A stretch of 64,000 nt of DNA from assembly GCF_030272615.1 (NCBI RefSeq), contig NC_081415.1, positions 629,151,240-629,215,239 on the forward strand, written 5' to 3'. The notes beneath the pieces were generated by a model. That model had not been told where the DNA came from and searched no databases. It saw nothing but the letters and a program-made list of their open reading frames with translations. Made by a program: the position numbers and the translations under genes. Below are positions 22,011-32,750 of this stretch, in pieces (the stretch's first letter is position 1; every line of letters starts with the position of its first letter). The DNA comes from Cryptomeria japonica (lineage: Eukaryota > Streptophyta > Pinopsida > Cupressales > Cupressaceae).

Positions 22011-22404
22011 CTACCAATATATTAAATGCTTCTAGGTGATCTGCAATTCATCCACCCTCTTCCATCTTTAAGGAATATACTTTCTTCCTCAAGAAAATAT
22101 AATTTAATAAAGATTTGGATTGATACATCTCACCAAGCTTAGTCCATAACTTCTTTGTAGTGTTCTCTTGGTGGACATTGATCAGAACATAGTCTACCAG
22201 GCACAATCTGATTAGACCCTTAGTTTTTCGGTCCATAACATCATACTGAGTAGTCACAGTAGGATCTACAAGTCTTGAGACATTCCCATCAACAAAATCC
22301 CACATATCTTGATCTATTAGTAGATTTTCCATCTTCAGCTTCCATATCTCAAAATTACGACCATTAAATTTATCCACCTCTATTCTCCCTGACGAACTTG
22401 CCAT
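22011..22404 (-). pseudogene. gag: Copia (Tnt1-like) gag N-terminal fragment
   Basis: 119 codons on the minus strand starting MASSSGRIEVDKFNG, with the family motifs FNGRNFEIWKLKMENLL, LWTKLGEMYQSKSL and LRKKVYSLKMEEG. After a stop, the next family motif IADHLEAFNILV is visible in another frame at 22020-22047. It is cut at 22010 by the LTR-like repeat. Same strand and lineage style as 13673-14125, so both may be parts of one element split by later insertions. Confidence 0.8.
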
Positions 22405-22525
22405 CTAAAAATTCTTACAATAAGATCAAAAAGTGTCTTCAGCACAAGCTCCCACTCAAATCTGAATTAGTTAAAAAATCCAACAACACAACTGAAACCA
22501 AAGGTGATCAAGTTGTGATATCACT

Positions 22526-23424
22526 TCTAAGGAAGCTAAGTAGTGGAACAACTTCCTACACTAACCTTGAGAGGAGAATAATGCAAAAAAAATTACAGAT
22601 CGTTACAACAATTACAAATACTTAACAAAAATAATCAAAATATGATGCATACCACAACACAGTAACACAATGATTTACATGGTGAAAACCCTTTCGGCAG
22701 AAAAACCCCACACTCCAAAAGCAACTCAATATATTATTTAGCAATCAACAATAGATTATAATATACTTGTAGAATAAGCTCTTCATATGAGTAACACTAA
22801 TTCGAGACTCAAAGGTAACTCAATTGTAATAAAACTCTTACACACAACCTCTATCTCATGCACCTCATATATAGGAGATATAATACAAGAAACTGTCAAT
22901 CGATATTACAAAACCATGGGCTAAAACCACCCAATAAAGTAGAGTCAACCTTATCTCCCTTCTAGATGCTTGATGGTGTCTTAAAACACACATCAACATG
23001 TGTCCCTCCCTTTTAAAACTCATTTATGTGTCCAATACATTTTATATTTCCTATTTCAGGAGTACAAACTTCTAGAGGCTATAACTTGAGAACCATGTGT
23101 CCTATTGATGAACTGTTTGAAGAGTCAGAAAGCTCATGAAGTGCTTTATTGCCTCATAAACTACCACACTATTTACACCCACTTTTTAGGTCATTTAGGG
23201 GCCTCTAAAGTACTCAAAATTAAATTTAAACCTTTCATTGCACCCCTCCAAAATAGAAACTTTAATATCTTCAAAAATAGTTGTGATCTTGCGACGTAAC
23301 TTTACCGGAATGCTTATCTAGCCAACTAGAAGCTTCAAGGAGAATTTTGCACCATTTCATGCTCAAATGAAAACTTACTATAAATAATAACCTCATGTAA
23401 ATGCAAACACCATTTTCCCCAACA
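22526..23424 (-). repeat. Copia 5' LTR belonging to the gag at 22011-22404
   Basis: The right end reads TGTTGGGGAAAATGG on the minus strand (23424). A degenerate initiator-Met primer site (plus GTTGTGATATCA, 22512-22523) precedes the left end, which I place at about 22526 with uncertainty. The block GTGAAAACCCTTTCGGCAG at 22681-22699, followed by AAAAACCCCACAC, is typical of the R/U5 part of plant Copia LTRs. Confidence 0.65.
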
Positions 23425-23610
23425 CTATTATGTTGCTTCCAAAGTATGATTGCATGTGAACTTGTACTATCATGAATGATAATGAGCCCCTAATAAGTGA
23501 GATACCAATGTCACATAATGATGAGCAACATAATAACCACTAACATTATTTAAAGATATATCTTATTCGATGAAGAATTTTAATACCACATGTTAAATGT
23601 TGCATACCAT

Positions 23611-26470
23611 CTAGGAGATTAAAAAAATGTATAAGATGATAAATATTGAGAATTCTTGTTCAAGAGAGTAGTTTGTAGGAGAAGAATAGTCCAATAAGTC
23701 ATGCTCCTCTTGCACACAAGAAACATTAGGAGAGGGATGGGTATAACTCATTAGAGCCTTATGTATAGAAGTGAGGATTTTATAATGAATAGAAGATAAA
23801 GCCTCATAAGTAGGATTGGAAATCTCTTGGGGGGGTTTATAAAGGAACTTTTTAATCACCAAATTCCCTTATGAGTGAGATGGGTGTTGAGAGATGTAGA
23901 GGATGATCTAATTGAGGTAAAGTCATTATCACTACTAAATCTAGCATTCACATTGAGAGATGGTCTTTTATATGCTTTGGTGGGATTTGAAGGATTATAT
24001 CCAAGTCCAAATGAAGCTTCACATATGTTATTTTACAAAGAAACCTTAATCCCTTGTTCATCTGTGCCACAACCATTGCCATTATATACACTCTTAGCTA
24101 AAATGTGGAAACCTAGACCATAAAGGGATGCCAAATAAGAAAGAGGTGGTGGAGCCTCATAGGTCTCAATGATATATGAATTAGATGAATAAGAAGAATA
24201 TTTTGAACAATTATTTGAATTAGAAGCAGCCACAAAATTGTTACTAAGTTCTTTAGACAAAGTGGGTTGCTTTTTAGTTTCCACTACATCATCTTCCTTT
24301 TTAGTCTTAGGTTCTCTTGGAGGAGCTTTGAATTCTCCTACAAAGGTAGGTGTAAAATATAAGGACCCCCAATCATCTTCCAAGAGCAATTTTCTAGTGA
24401 GAAAGTATCTTCAGGAGGTGATGGTTATTCAGTGTGACAAGAAGAAGAATCAAGAGTACTCAAGGAAATAGGAATACTTGAAGATGTAGGAGTATTTTCA
24501 AAAGAATTGGAAGTAGTTGAACAAGATAAGGTTTGCAATAGAGTTTGTAAATTGGTATCAATAAACAAAGTATACATCTTATTGTTATAGATGAACCTAA
24601 TCTACCTATGCAAAGTAGAAGGGACAACTTGCATACAATGAATTCAAGGTTGTCCTAAAGAAGATCTAGAAACATTATCAAAGTGACAGTTAGTAAGATA
24701 ATTTGGTTCAATAAGAGATGTATCCACCTTGATTTTATACAATAGTTTAATACTACAAACATTAAGGCTAGAGATATTGTCAACAAGGTTTCTTCTTATA
24801 TCATTACCATTAATACAATCATAAGGGGATCATATTGATGTTGAATCTCATGGGAAGGCAACTCATCTTGTGTGAATACAATTTGAGTCTTAGGTGTTGT
24901 CATGGAGTCAATAAAAGAAGCCACATTATTAGGTGTCGCTACAAGTGGGACATCTAAGTTCTTCATAGTATATTGTAACATTTCATGATGAGTGGATGAA
25001 ATTTGAATTAAATCCCAAAGAGATATCTTGGCAGAAGTAGATTTAAGTTGTTCAATAAGATCATACTCTTTACCAAGAGTTTGTGATATATGAGGTTCTT
25101 GTTGAATAATAGGCTGGGAAGTAGGAAGTGAAGAAGGAATAACTACATGAGGATTGGTTTGCCTACTATTTTGTGTATTATATGTGTGAGAAATTGAATT
25201 ATAATTCTCTCAAATGATTTATTTAGCATACAAATAAGGGATTTTAGTAGGATAACCTCCTTGCACAGTAATAACTGATTTGTTAGGAGTGAAAAAGGTA
25301 TCATTAGTATAACCACCTTGAACCACAAAGAGAGGCTTGTTTAGAGGTTGAGAATTTGGAGGACTAGCACATTGAATTGTGAAGAGGGGTTTATCAGGTG
25401 TTTCATAACCATTCACATGTATCATATTGATTGAAGATGGTTTAAGAATATCAAACCCTTGTGACCCAAGATCATTCTCTTGCTCCAAGGTATCCTTATG
25501 AATTTTAGAACAAGGATTAACATCATTCATATGATAAATATTATTGAAATAAGTGTTGATAGTCTCTTCTTGCATCAAAATGTTATCATGGATAGGATCA
25601 ATTTTGAGAGATAGACTAGAAGTAAGTATTAATATTTCATCCTCAAAAGTAAAGTTATTGAAAGAGGGTAGAGTCTCCCTAGTAAATGTAGCCATCATAT
25701 CATCCTCTATTATGAAATGATCCACATAGGGGAGAGACTCTTTGGGATATCTTTGAGAGAGGTGTTAAAAATGTCTTTTGTACCATGATATCCCCATTGT
25801 TAAGGCTAATTTTGGGAGAGGAAATAACAATATTTATTAATGCTTCATCCTTAGAAGGGAGAGCATAAATACATGTACTGTTGAAATCATCCTCTTGCCT
25901 CAAAATGTATTTAATAGGATCTTTAGGAGAGAGATCATTGAGAAATTACTTATAATTTCATCTTATTTCTCCAAGGTATCTTCATAACTCATTAATGCTT
26001 CATCTCTAGTGGCAAATTTATTAAAATAAAAAGAGGGTATTCTATCACTAGGAAAAGTAGAGACAATACCATCTACTTGCACCAAATGATCCTCATTGGG
26101 GAAGTACTTTTTAGGAGGAAAATGAACATCATTCTTCAAAGATTCATACTTAGGAAGGAGATTGTTAAAAGAAGTATTCATGATTTCTTGTTGAACTAAT
26201 GTTCCCCCATTCATAAGACCAAATTTGGGAGAAGATAAGTCATTGTCCATCAATACTTTTTCTCTAAGAGAAGTATCATGTATGGAAGGTAAGGTAACAT
26301 TAAGAAAGTTGTTTATGATATCATCCTCTTCCTCTAAGATAGTTTCATGGGAGAGACATATTTTAGGAGAAATATCATCATCATTCTTCAAATCTTCATC
26401 CTTCGAACAAGGGAGAGTTTTTCAGGAATTGTTAACAACTCTTTTTTGTACTAAAATATCCACATGAATA
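23611..26470 (-). pseudogene. Decayed copy of the Tat first ORF (Gag-less N-terminal region)
   Basis: Broken frames on the minus strand are related to the 878-residue ORF at 30114-32750. 25725-25219 has KPLFTIQCASPP, KPLFVVQGGY and PNKSVITVQGGYP, parallel to the three VQG-type motifs there. 24981-24796 matches its MLQDALKDLNVPP to QHQYDPLMIV stretch. 24389-24033 matches DDWGSLDFNPTFVGE and GYHGNGCGTHEQGIKV. The N-terminal part (26391-25963) is a set of diverged repeats built on SPKxxLxxxxxLVQ and DEALMS. No CCHC finger or Gag domain is visible. Left of 23870 homology fades. Confidence 0.75.
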
Positions 26471-26712
26471 AGAGGATCTTTAAGAGAAGGGTAAATTGAA
26501 ACAACAGAAGCTAACCCACTACCACATCTATGAAACAAATGCATTATGACAATAATTTTCCTTTTTCAAAAATTAACATATGCAAAATACAAAACAATGT
26601 TCAATTTTTATGATGTAACAATAAGTTTATAAGCTATATGTTGTAAATATGAATTAATCAATTGCATATGAATCAAATTTGAAAATGAAAATCAGAAGTA
26701 AACAAAGGACAA

Positions 26713-26728
26713 GTCAGGGTCACCAAAA
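26713..26728 (-). other. Primer binding site of the old Tat element
   Basis: The minus strand reads TTTTGGTGACCCTGAC directly after the LTR end CATCACA. It parallels TTTTGGTGAACCCAAC at 29945 and TTTGGTGAACCTAAC at 57496. The primer tRNA is not identified. Confidence 0.65.
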
Positions 26729-26801
26729 TGTGATGGATGAAAATGGATTCAAGTAAACTAATACCAAATCCCACTCTCATGCACACAATGGAATACGAAA
26801 G
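26729..26801 (-). repeat. LTR of the old Tat element, inner piece
   Basis: 73 bases between the primer site and the GAAAG target copy of the chromovirus. It continues at 49345. Confidence 0.75.
26797..26801. other. Target-site duplication GAAAG (left copy) of the chromovirus
   Basis: GAAAG directly precedes the LTR end at 26802, and the same five bases follow the other LTR end at 49340-49344. This confirms that 26802-49339 is one insertion. Confidence 0.93.
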
Positions 26802-28283
26802 TGATGAGAAGGTAGAATAGAAGTTGGTCTTCTTTTGAGGTTGATGGGCTTTTGTTCTCAATGTGTTTCCCAAATCAAAACCTAGGCACAAATGGGATTC
26901 TTCTAAACCTTTCTCCTATCTCCTCTTCTCTATTCAACACTGCTTGCACCCTATTGTATTGTACATCACTCCTCCTTACCTTCCATGCTAAGGAATTCAA
27001 ATCAGAAATGAGGTACTCTTGTGTGTCACCAAAAATGAACAAGTTTGGTTGTCCAACTGGCTGAATCTCCTCTCTTCCAGGAATGGGCAACTGTTGGAGA
27101 ACCACAGTTTACCTAACCTTGTTTGCTCTTTTAAGGATTTCAATCATATTAAGGTGTTGAATGAGCATCTAGATAGGTCTGCAAAGTCTGATGACTATCC
27201 CTCACCTTTCAAGAGTGAAAATATCCAAGTTGGATGCAAAGAGCGTTGGTTTACTCAAGGCAACTTCTAGGTTCAAAAGGTCATCTTGATCAAATGAATT
27301 AATGAAATGTTGTGGAGCTTGTAGTAGGGTGTCTTAGGTCTTAACTCATCACTTTTGATGATTTGGAGCAATCATTTACTTCTCCTTCCTTACCGATTTC
27401 ATGAAATTGTCAAATTTGCTCCAAAAAAGGCTACTAGGATTAGTCCTAGTTTTTAGTGAAAATTGTTCACCCTGCTCAACCTACTAAACTTCATGAAAAA
27501 CCCTTGGATATGTGGTCATTTTTTGATTAAATCTTAGGGATTTTTTCTATGGCAAGTACTGTACGGACTGTTTGAGGACTGTCCCACAAAATAGGCATTT
27601 TTCAAGGGTTTTTGAAGGTTTTAGTGAGGGTTTGCAAATTAAAGGTCTTCTCCATGATACTAGACCCAATTTAAATGTTCAAACCTTGATATTACATCTA
27701 CCAAACACTCCCAAGGATTCAAAATCCATCTTAGAATATTGTCATTATGTCAAACAAATGCCATACTGCTGCATTTACACAGAAATAACAGTTTAGAGGA
27801 CTGAGACAGCAATGTTTTTAATGTTTTGCATACATTTTCAACATTTGTAAACCAAATACAATGAAGGTATGTCAAATACAGATGCAACAATGACTTGACA
27901 TAAGTTGGAATACCCTGCAAAGCAAATAAGGAAAGGATTTTTGATGACTGTTGTTCATTCACCCGCCATCACTACACTTTGACAGTCTTAAAACTAATAC
28001 AACTTTCTTCCTTTGTTTTGATTTGCTTCTTCACTCTATCCCTGGCCTGCAAAAAGGTGTTAATGGAAAGGTAAACAATACATATATCCTCTTCAAGGAT
28101 CTTTGTAATTTTGAACACTTAAAAGATGCCACAAAGCATGACAGCATTATAAGACTGTGACAAAGGATACACCTTTCTAGGATCCTTATTTAGGTCCTTT
28201 ACAACCAAATTGTGTACCTTATCTTCTTAAAATTTAAAACACTTGCAAATACATTCCCATGATGCATAAAAGAGGAATCCATC
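26802..28283 (-). repeat. Chromovirus 3' LTR, part 1
   Basis: It aligns with 46787-48221. It carries an extra stretch of about 50 bases at 28210-28260 (TTGTGTACCTTATCTTC and following) that is absent from the other LTR at about 48196. The last five bases, CCATC, are the target copy of the Tat insertion. Confidence 0.92.
28279..28283. other. Target-site duplication CCATC (left copy) of the 12.7 kb Tat element
   Basis: CCATC lies immediately before TGTAACGTCA at 28284. The second copy follows the element's end at 40972-40976. The uninterrupted LTR at 48220-48230 has a single GAATCCATCATTCC, as expected for an empty site. Confidence 0.96.
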
Positions 28284-28801
28284 TGTAACGTCATAAATTG
28301 TACGCACTTGCTAAAGCAGTACAATTTAACACCTAGTTTAGGACCCGCCTTGGCGCAGTTGCATTTTGCATTACATTTCCCCTTTAGCACTTAATTAATC
28401 AAATTAATTAGGTCTAAAGGTTCTATTTCATCATTTTCCACATCATAAAGTTGGGCCCTTTCATTAAAGTGTGCCCCTTTCATTTTATTCCTCCAATACA
28501 TCACTTAATCAAAAACCCTAATTAGGCCCTATTCTGAGCTTGGGGGTTTGATTTCGGGGGTCAAAACATCTCGAAATCCCCTGTAACTTCAGGATTCTCT
28601 CTAGAATCATCATATCTGATGGCCTTGAAAATTTGGTGAAAAGTTGTCGGGACCGTGGCGCTCAGAGTGCACACGGTCCCAGACATTTTTCCCAAAATTT
28701 TAGGAGCACTATCCAATCATAAAATAAAGCTCAACCCCAAGAAATTGGCGGGATATTCAATTTCTAGGTTGGCCAAAAGTTGGAATTAAGACCTAGGGTT
28801 T

Positions 28802-28811
28802 CATATATAAG
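28802..28811 (+). promoter_or_regulatory. TATA box of the Tat LTR
   Basis: CATATATAAGAG, with a C/T-rich stretch just downstream that resembles a plant start region. The same box is in the 3' LTR at 39829-39840 and, in altered form, in the older LTR near 50350-50365 on the minus strand. Confidence 0.7.
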
Positions 28812-29419
28812 AGCTCTCTTTCTTCATTTGAAGGGATCCAATTTTTGTTTTCAGGGACCTCATATGCAGTGAAAGAGCAGATCTTTGAAGACTTCAACAA
28901 CTTTCAACATCCCTCTATCAAGCATTCATCAATTCCATTCATCCATTTAGGGCTTGGAAGACATTGAAGAACAATAGGAGATTACCGACTGAAGATTGGC
29001 TTGTACCTCTTCCTTGGGGGTTGGGTATGATTTTCTGTTGTTTTCATGTCTTTGCATAAGCTTCAATATCTCATTTATTCATGCTTTAGATCACTTTGCA
29101 TTTTGATTTAGAGCATTTACATTATCATTAACAAGCAATTAGGGTTTACTTTCTAGGTTGCTCTAGTTTGCTTACTTGCATTTTAGATCTTGCACACACA
29201 CAAGGTCTGCACACACATTACTTTTACAATACAACTTGGCTATTTGTGGAGGTGGAAATCACCGAAGCGGGGGTTTGACTAAGGCAAAACCCTATATAGC
29301 CGCCCAAACACCCTTTTTAGATATAAGTGCAGGTTTTGGGACTCGGACGATGCCGTAGGTTGCAGATCCAGGAAAAGCAGGTCGAGACAGCACCCCACAC
29401 CAAATTGCAGGGCAAAAGA

Positions 29420-29514
29420 CCAGGACAAGGGCATGGGGCACCCTGGTCCTGCCAGGACAAGGGCACTGGGCACCCTGGTCCCTAGGATAGAAGCGCTGGG
29501 TGCCCTGGTCCTCC
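29420..29514. repeat. Minisatellite in the Tat LTR, about three 32-base units
   Basis: Units of the type CCAGGACAAGGGC...GGGCACCCTGGTCC repeat at about 29420, 29452 and 29484. The same array is in the 3' LTR (about 40447-40541). Single diverged units occur in the older LTR at 49590-49615 and 49710-49732. Confidence 0.75.
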
Positions 29515-29944
29515 TGACAGACAGCATTTCAGACAGTTTTCCAGAGTGCAAAATAGCAGTTTTAGGTGCAGTTTCAGGTGTAGAATCAGGACAATGGCGC
29601 CTGCACCCCCGTCCCAAACATTTCCACTCAGATTTTGACTTCGGGTATGCATTTGCATTCTTGTCTTATCTTTGTATTTACATCTTTCCATTGTTTAACT
29701 TCAATTCTGCAATCTTGTTATTAGTTCATACTTGCATTTTAGGGTTAGGAATTGGACTTGCATAATCTTACCTTTCAATTACAACAAAGGAATAGAAACC
29801 CTAATAGGTAGCTCATGGCTCTCTCTTTCACCAAAAAGAAGTAGCCAATTGTGCGATACCTGTAGGCTCTTTCATATTCCGTAATGTGTGTCAAAAGGTA
29901 GGATTAGGGCATGATAACCTACTCTCGCTTTTTTCCCTCACACA

Positions 29945-29962
29945 TTTTGGTGAACCCAACGT
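29945..29962 (+). other. Primer binding site of the Tat element
   Basis: TTTTGGTGAACCCAACGTG immediately follows the LTR. The site would start at TGG (29948). It is shared with two other Tat-like elements in the window. The matching tRNA is not identified from memory. Confidence 0.65.
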
Positions 29963-30113
29963 GAATCTATCATTGCTTCCTCTTGCATTGCATTTGTTAG
30001 ATCTAGATCTAGATTTAGTGCGCTTTCATTTCATTTTGATTAAAAAGAAAAAAAAAAAGAGAGTGTGTTCCTTTGCATTGTGTGTTTAAATTTCATGCAA
30101 CTTTTATTTCAAA

Positions 30114-32750
30114 ATGTCAGACTTTTATTTGCAAAATGTTCATGCTTATGATGATTATTATGAGTATAGCCAAGATGAATTAGATGAAGCTTTAGATGAG
30201 TTTTTGAACCCTAAAGATGCCAAACCTTCATTTTACCAAAAACTCATAAACCTTGTTACTATGCCATTTCGTTGTGATGAGAAAGATAAGTTGAATGAGT
30301 CCTCTCAAGGGTACATTCCTATCAACTCTTCCACTGAATCTAGTAACATGGTTTTTTTCAATAATCCCCTCTATGAGGAGATGTCTCCTTTTGAATCAAA
30401 AGATAAACCTTTTAATAGATATGATCATGCTTTGTTGGATGATGCTCTTGATGACTTTGTGGCTTTATCGAAATCTTCAAACAAGAACAAGACTTCTAAA
30501 TTGGTTAACATGATAAACTTGAATGAGCATAATAAGCCTCTCTTTGAAGTCCAAGGTGCTTATCCTTCTCCCACCTTTCAAGTTCTTAAATCACCTCTCC
30601 TTACTATCCAAGAAGGGTATGATCATGATTCCTTTCGTACTCCGAATAAACCAATCATCATTGTGCAAGGAAGAAAACCTATAAGTCCTTATAGTTATGC
30701 CAAGCAAATAACTAGAGAGAGTTATCATGCGGTTGCCCATACTTATCATACCAGAAATAATAGGCAGCCTAGTCCTCCTCCTGTTATTCCAGTTTCTCTT
30801 CCGAATCCTCAACCAATTCTTCCGCAAGCTCCACGTATTTCACAAGTTCTTAGTAAGGAATATGATCTCATAGAACAACTTAAAGTTACCCCTGCTAAGA
30901 TATCCCTTTGGGATTTGATTCAAACTTCTTCCACTCATCATGGAATGTTACAAGATGCCTTGAAAGATTTGAATGTTCCTCCACTAAATACATCTAGTAA
31001 TATAGCATCTTTGGTTAACTCTGTGATGAATCCTAAAGCTCAAATTGTGTTTACCCAAGATGAGTTGCCTACTAGTGAAATTCAACATCAATATGATCCC
31101 TTGATGATTGTGGTTATCATGAAAGACACTGCTATAAGACGAACACTAGTAGATAATGGCTCTGGTCTCAATGTGTGTAGCATTAATCTTTTGCATAAGA
31201 TGAATGTGGATACATCTCTAATTGAGCCTGACTCTCATCCTATTCGAGGCTTTGATAATGTGGCTAAAACTTCATTAGGTCTTATCACCTTACCCCTCAC
31301 AGTGGGGCCTGTTACTTTGCCTACTCCTATCCATGTTATGTCAAGAAATCTAACATACAACTTGCTATTAGGGAGACCTTGGATTCACAGTATGCAAGCT
31401 ATCCCCTCTACATTGCATAGACAAGTTAAATTTATTTATAACAATAAGACATATACCTTGATAGGTGATACTAATTTCCAAGCTTGTTTACAAACATCTA
31501 CTTCCAAAGGGGGTTCTTCTAAGCCGTCCTTGTCTAGTGATGACTCTTTAAGCAAGATACCTATCGATGAATCCTCACTCTCTGATGATCAAAATTCTTT
31601 GGATGAGTCTGGAGCTCCTGAAGAAGACTCTTCTCGACTTGAAACTACACATGAGAAGGATTTTGATCCTCAGAAGATTCTTGCAGATGACGATTGGGGA
31701 TCTCTTGATTTTAATCCCACCTTTGTAGGTGAATATAAGGTTCCTTCTAGAGAGCTTAAAGCTGAAAAGAAGGAAGAAGTTAAAAATCAATCAACACTAC
31801 CTGAACCTATGAGTAATAACTTTGTGGCCGCTTCTCAAACTTCTTCTCCCCGCACTTCCAACTCTGAAGGGTTTGATTCTTTGTCTTATGAAAAACCACC
31901 TTCTCTCTCTGAAATGGCTGATCATTATGGTCGTGGTTTTCGCATTTTTGCTAAGCATGGGTATCATGGAAATGGTTGTGGCACTCACGAACAAGGGATA
32001 AAGGTTCCTCTAGAGAATAATCTTCACAACCATGCCTTTGGACTTGGCTATAATCCCTATAAGTGCACTAAGGCTTCTAGAAGACCATGTATTAGTGTTA
32101 ATACTATTTCTACATCTCTATCAATGCAACACCCCAAGTATATTGATGAAGATCCTTCGTGTGCCTGTGCTTTGGATGTTTTTCCTACCAATGATGCTTT
32201 AGCTGAATTTTTAGGAGCATATGATACTCTTCCTCGTTATCATCACAATAGGGGACTCCCTTATTGTTTGAACACTGAAGCCTATTTTGGGAAAGAGACG
32301 GATAATGATGAGATTGTGAAAGAATTCCCTCAGTTAAAGGATACTCCTCAACAAAGTAATCTTCTCATAAGTGACACCACTAATGTTAAGATGGATCCTT
32401 GCAATGAAGAAAAAGTTATTAAAATTGGAAAATGTCTGGACGAAGAGGAACAAAAACAATATGATGATTTATTGCATGAATTCCCTGAGATCTTTGCTTG
32501 GACATACTCTGACATGCCTAGTATAGATCCTAACATTGTTACCCATAATATTGTCTTAGTCCCTGATGCTAAGCCCATGAAACAAAAGATTCGAAAAATG
32601 AATCCTAAGGTGGCTCTGCTTGTTAAGGCTGAGATTGAAAAATTATTGGAGGCTGGATTTATCCGCCCTATTGATTATTCCCCATGGATTTCAAATATTG
32701 TCATTGTGCCTAAACCAAATAATAAAATAAGAATGTGTACCAATTTCTGA
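30114..32750 (+). CDS. Tat first ORF: acidic repeat region, aspartic protease, start of RT
   Basis: 878 codons, starting 169 bases after the LTR. Residues 1-70 are acidic (YSQDELDEALDEFL). About 95-205 hold repeated units (ALLDDALDDF; KPLFEVQGAYP; SPLLTIQEGY; KPIIIVQGRKP), and about 215-240 is a proline-rich linker. A retropepsin-like protease lies at about 325-430, with LVDNGSGLNVCS (DNG replacing DTG/DSG) and LLLGRPWIH. A serine/aspartate-rich and then glycine-containing linker (residues about 460-690) leads to the RT N-terminus at about 790-878 (IEKLLEAGFIRPI, NIVIVPKPN). No Gag capsid domain or CCHC finger is present, although the related element at 59.9-62.3 kb has both. The ORF ends at a TGA where CTDFRD is expected, so it is a truncated Pol. 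Open for 2.6 kb, but I would not call it active. Confidence 0.85.
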   Translation: MSDFYLQNVHAYDDYYEYSQDELDEALDEFLNPKDAKPSFYQKLINLVTMPFRCDEKDKLNESSQGYIPINSSTESSNMVFFNNPLYEEMSPFESKDKPFNRYDHALLDDALDDFVALSKSSNKNKTSKLVNMINLNEHNKPLFEVQGAYPSPTFQVLKSPLLTIQEGYDHDSFRTPNKPIIIVQGRKPISPYSYAKQITRESYHAVAHTYHTRNNRQPSPPPVIPVSLPNPQPILPQAPRISQVLSKEYDLIEQLKVTPAKISLWDLIQTSSTHHGMLQDALKDLNVPPLNTSSNIASLVNSVMNPKAQIVFTQDELPTSEIQHQYDPLMIVVIMKDTAIRRTLVDNGSGLNVCSINLLHKMNVDTSLIEPDSHPIRGFDNVAKTSLGLITLPLTVGPVTLPTPIHVMSRNLTYNLLLGRPWIHSMQAIPSTLHRQVKFIYNNKTYTLIGDTNFQACLQTSTSKGGSSKPSLSSDDSLSKIPIDESSLSDDQNSLDESGAPEEDSSRLETTHEKDFDPQKILADDDWGSLDFNPTFVGEYKVPSRELKAEKKEEVKNQSTLPEPMSNNFVAASQTSSPRTSNSEGFDSLSYEKPPSLSEMADHYGRGFRIFAKHGYHGNGCGTHEQGIKVPLENNLHNHAFGLGYNPYKCTKASRRPCISVNTISTSLSMQHPKYIDEDPSCACALDVFPTNDALAEFLGAYDTLPRYHHNRGLPYCLNTEAYFGKETDNDEIVKEFPQLKDTPQQSNLLISDTTNVKMDPCNEEKVIKIGKCLDEEEQKQYDDLLHEFPEIFAWTYSDMPSIDPNIVTHNIVLVPDAKPMKQKIRKMNPKVALLVKAEIEKLLEAGFIRPIDYSPWISNIVIVPKPNNKIRMCTNF

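Larger units (their letters stand above)
28284..29944 (+). repeat. 5' LTR of the Tat element
   Basis: TGTAACGTCATAAATTG to CCCTCACACA, 1661 bases, the same length as the 3' LTR. It has a TATA box at 28802-28811, so transcription probably starts near 28835. A 32-base minisatellite lies in the downstream part (29420-29514). Confidence 0.96.

Noticed and set aside
29176-29765. ORFs across the Tat LTR minisatellite (and 40202-40718)
   Set aside because: Repeat-driven reading frames on both strands; not conserved in length between the two LTRs.
30114-32750. The 878-codon ORF as a possible host gene
   Set aside because: It contains a retropepsin-like protease and the start of RT in frame with the rest of pol, and lies between matched LTRs.
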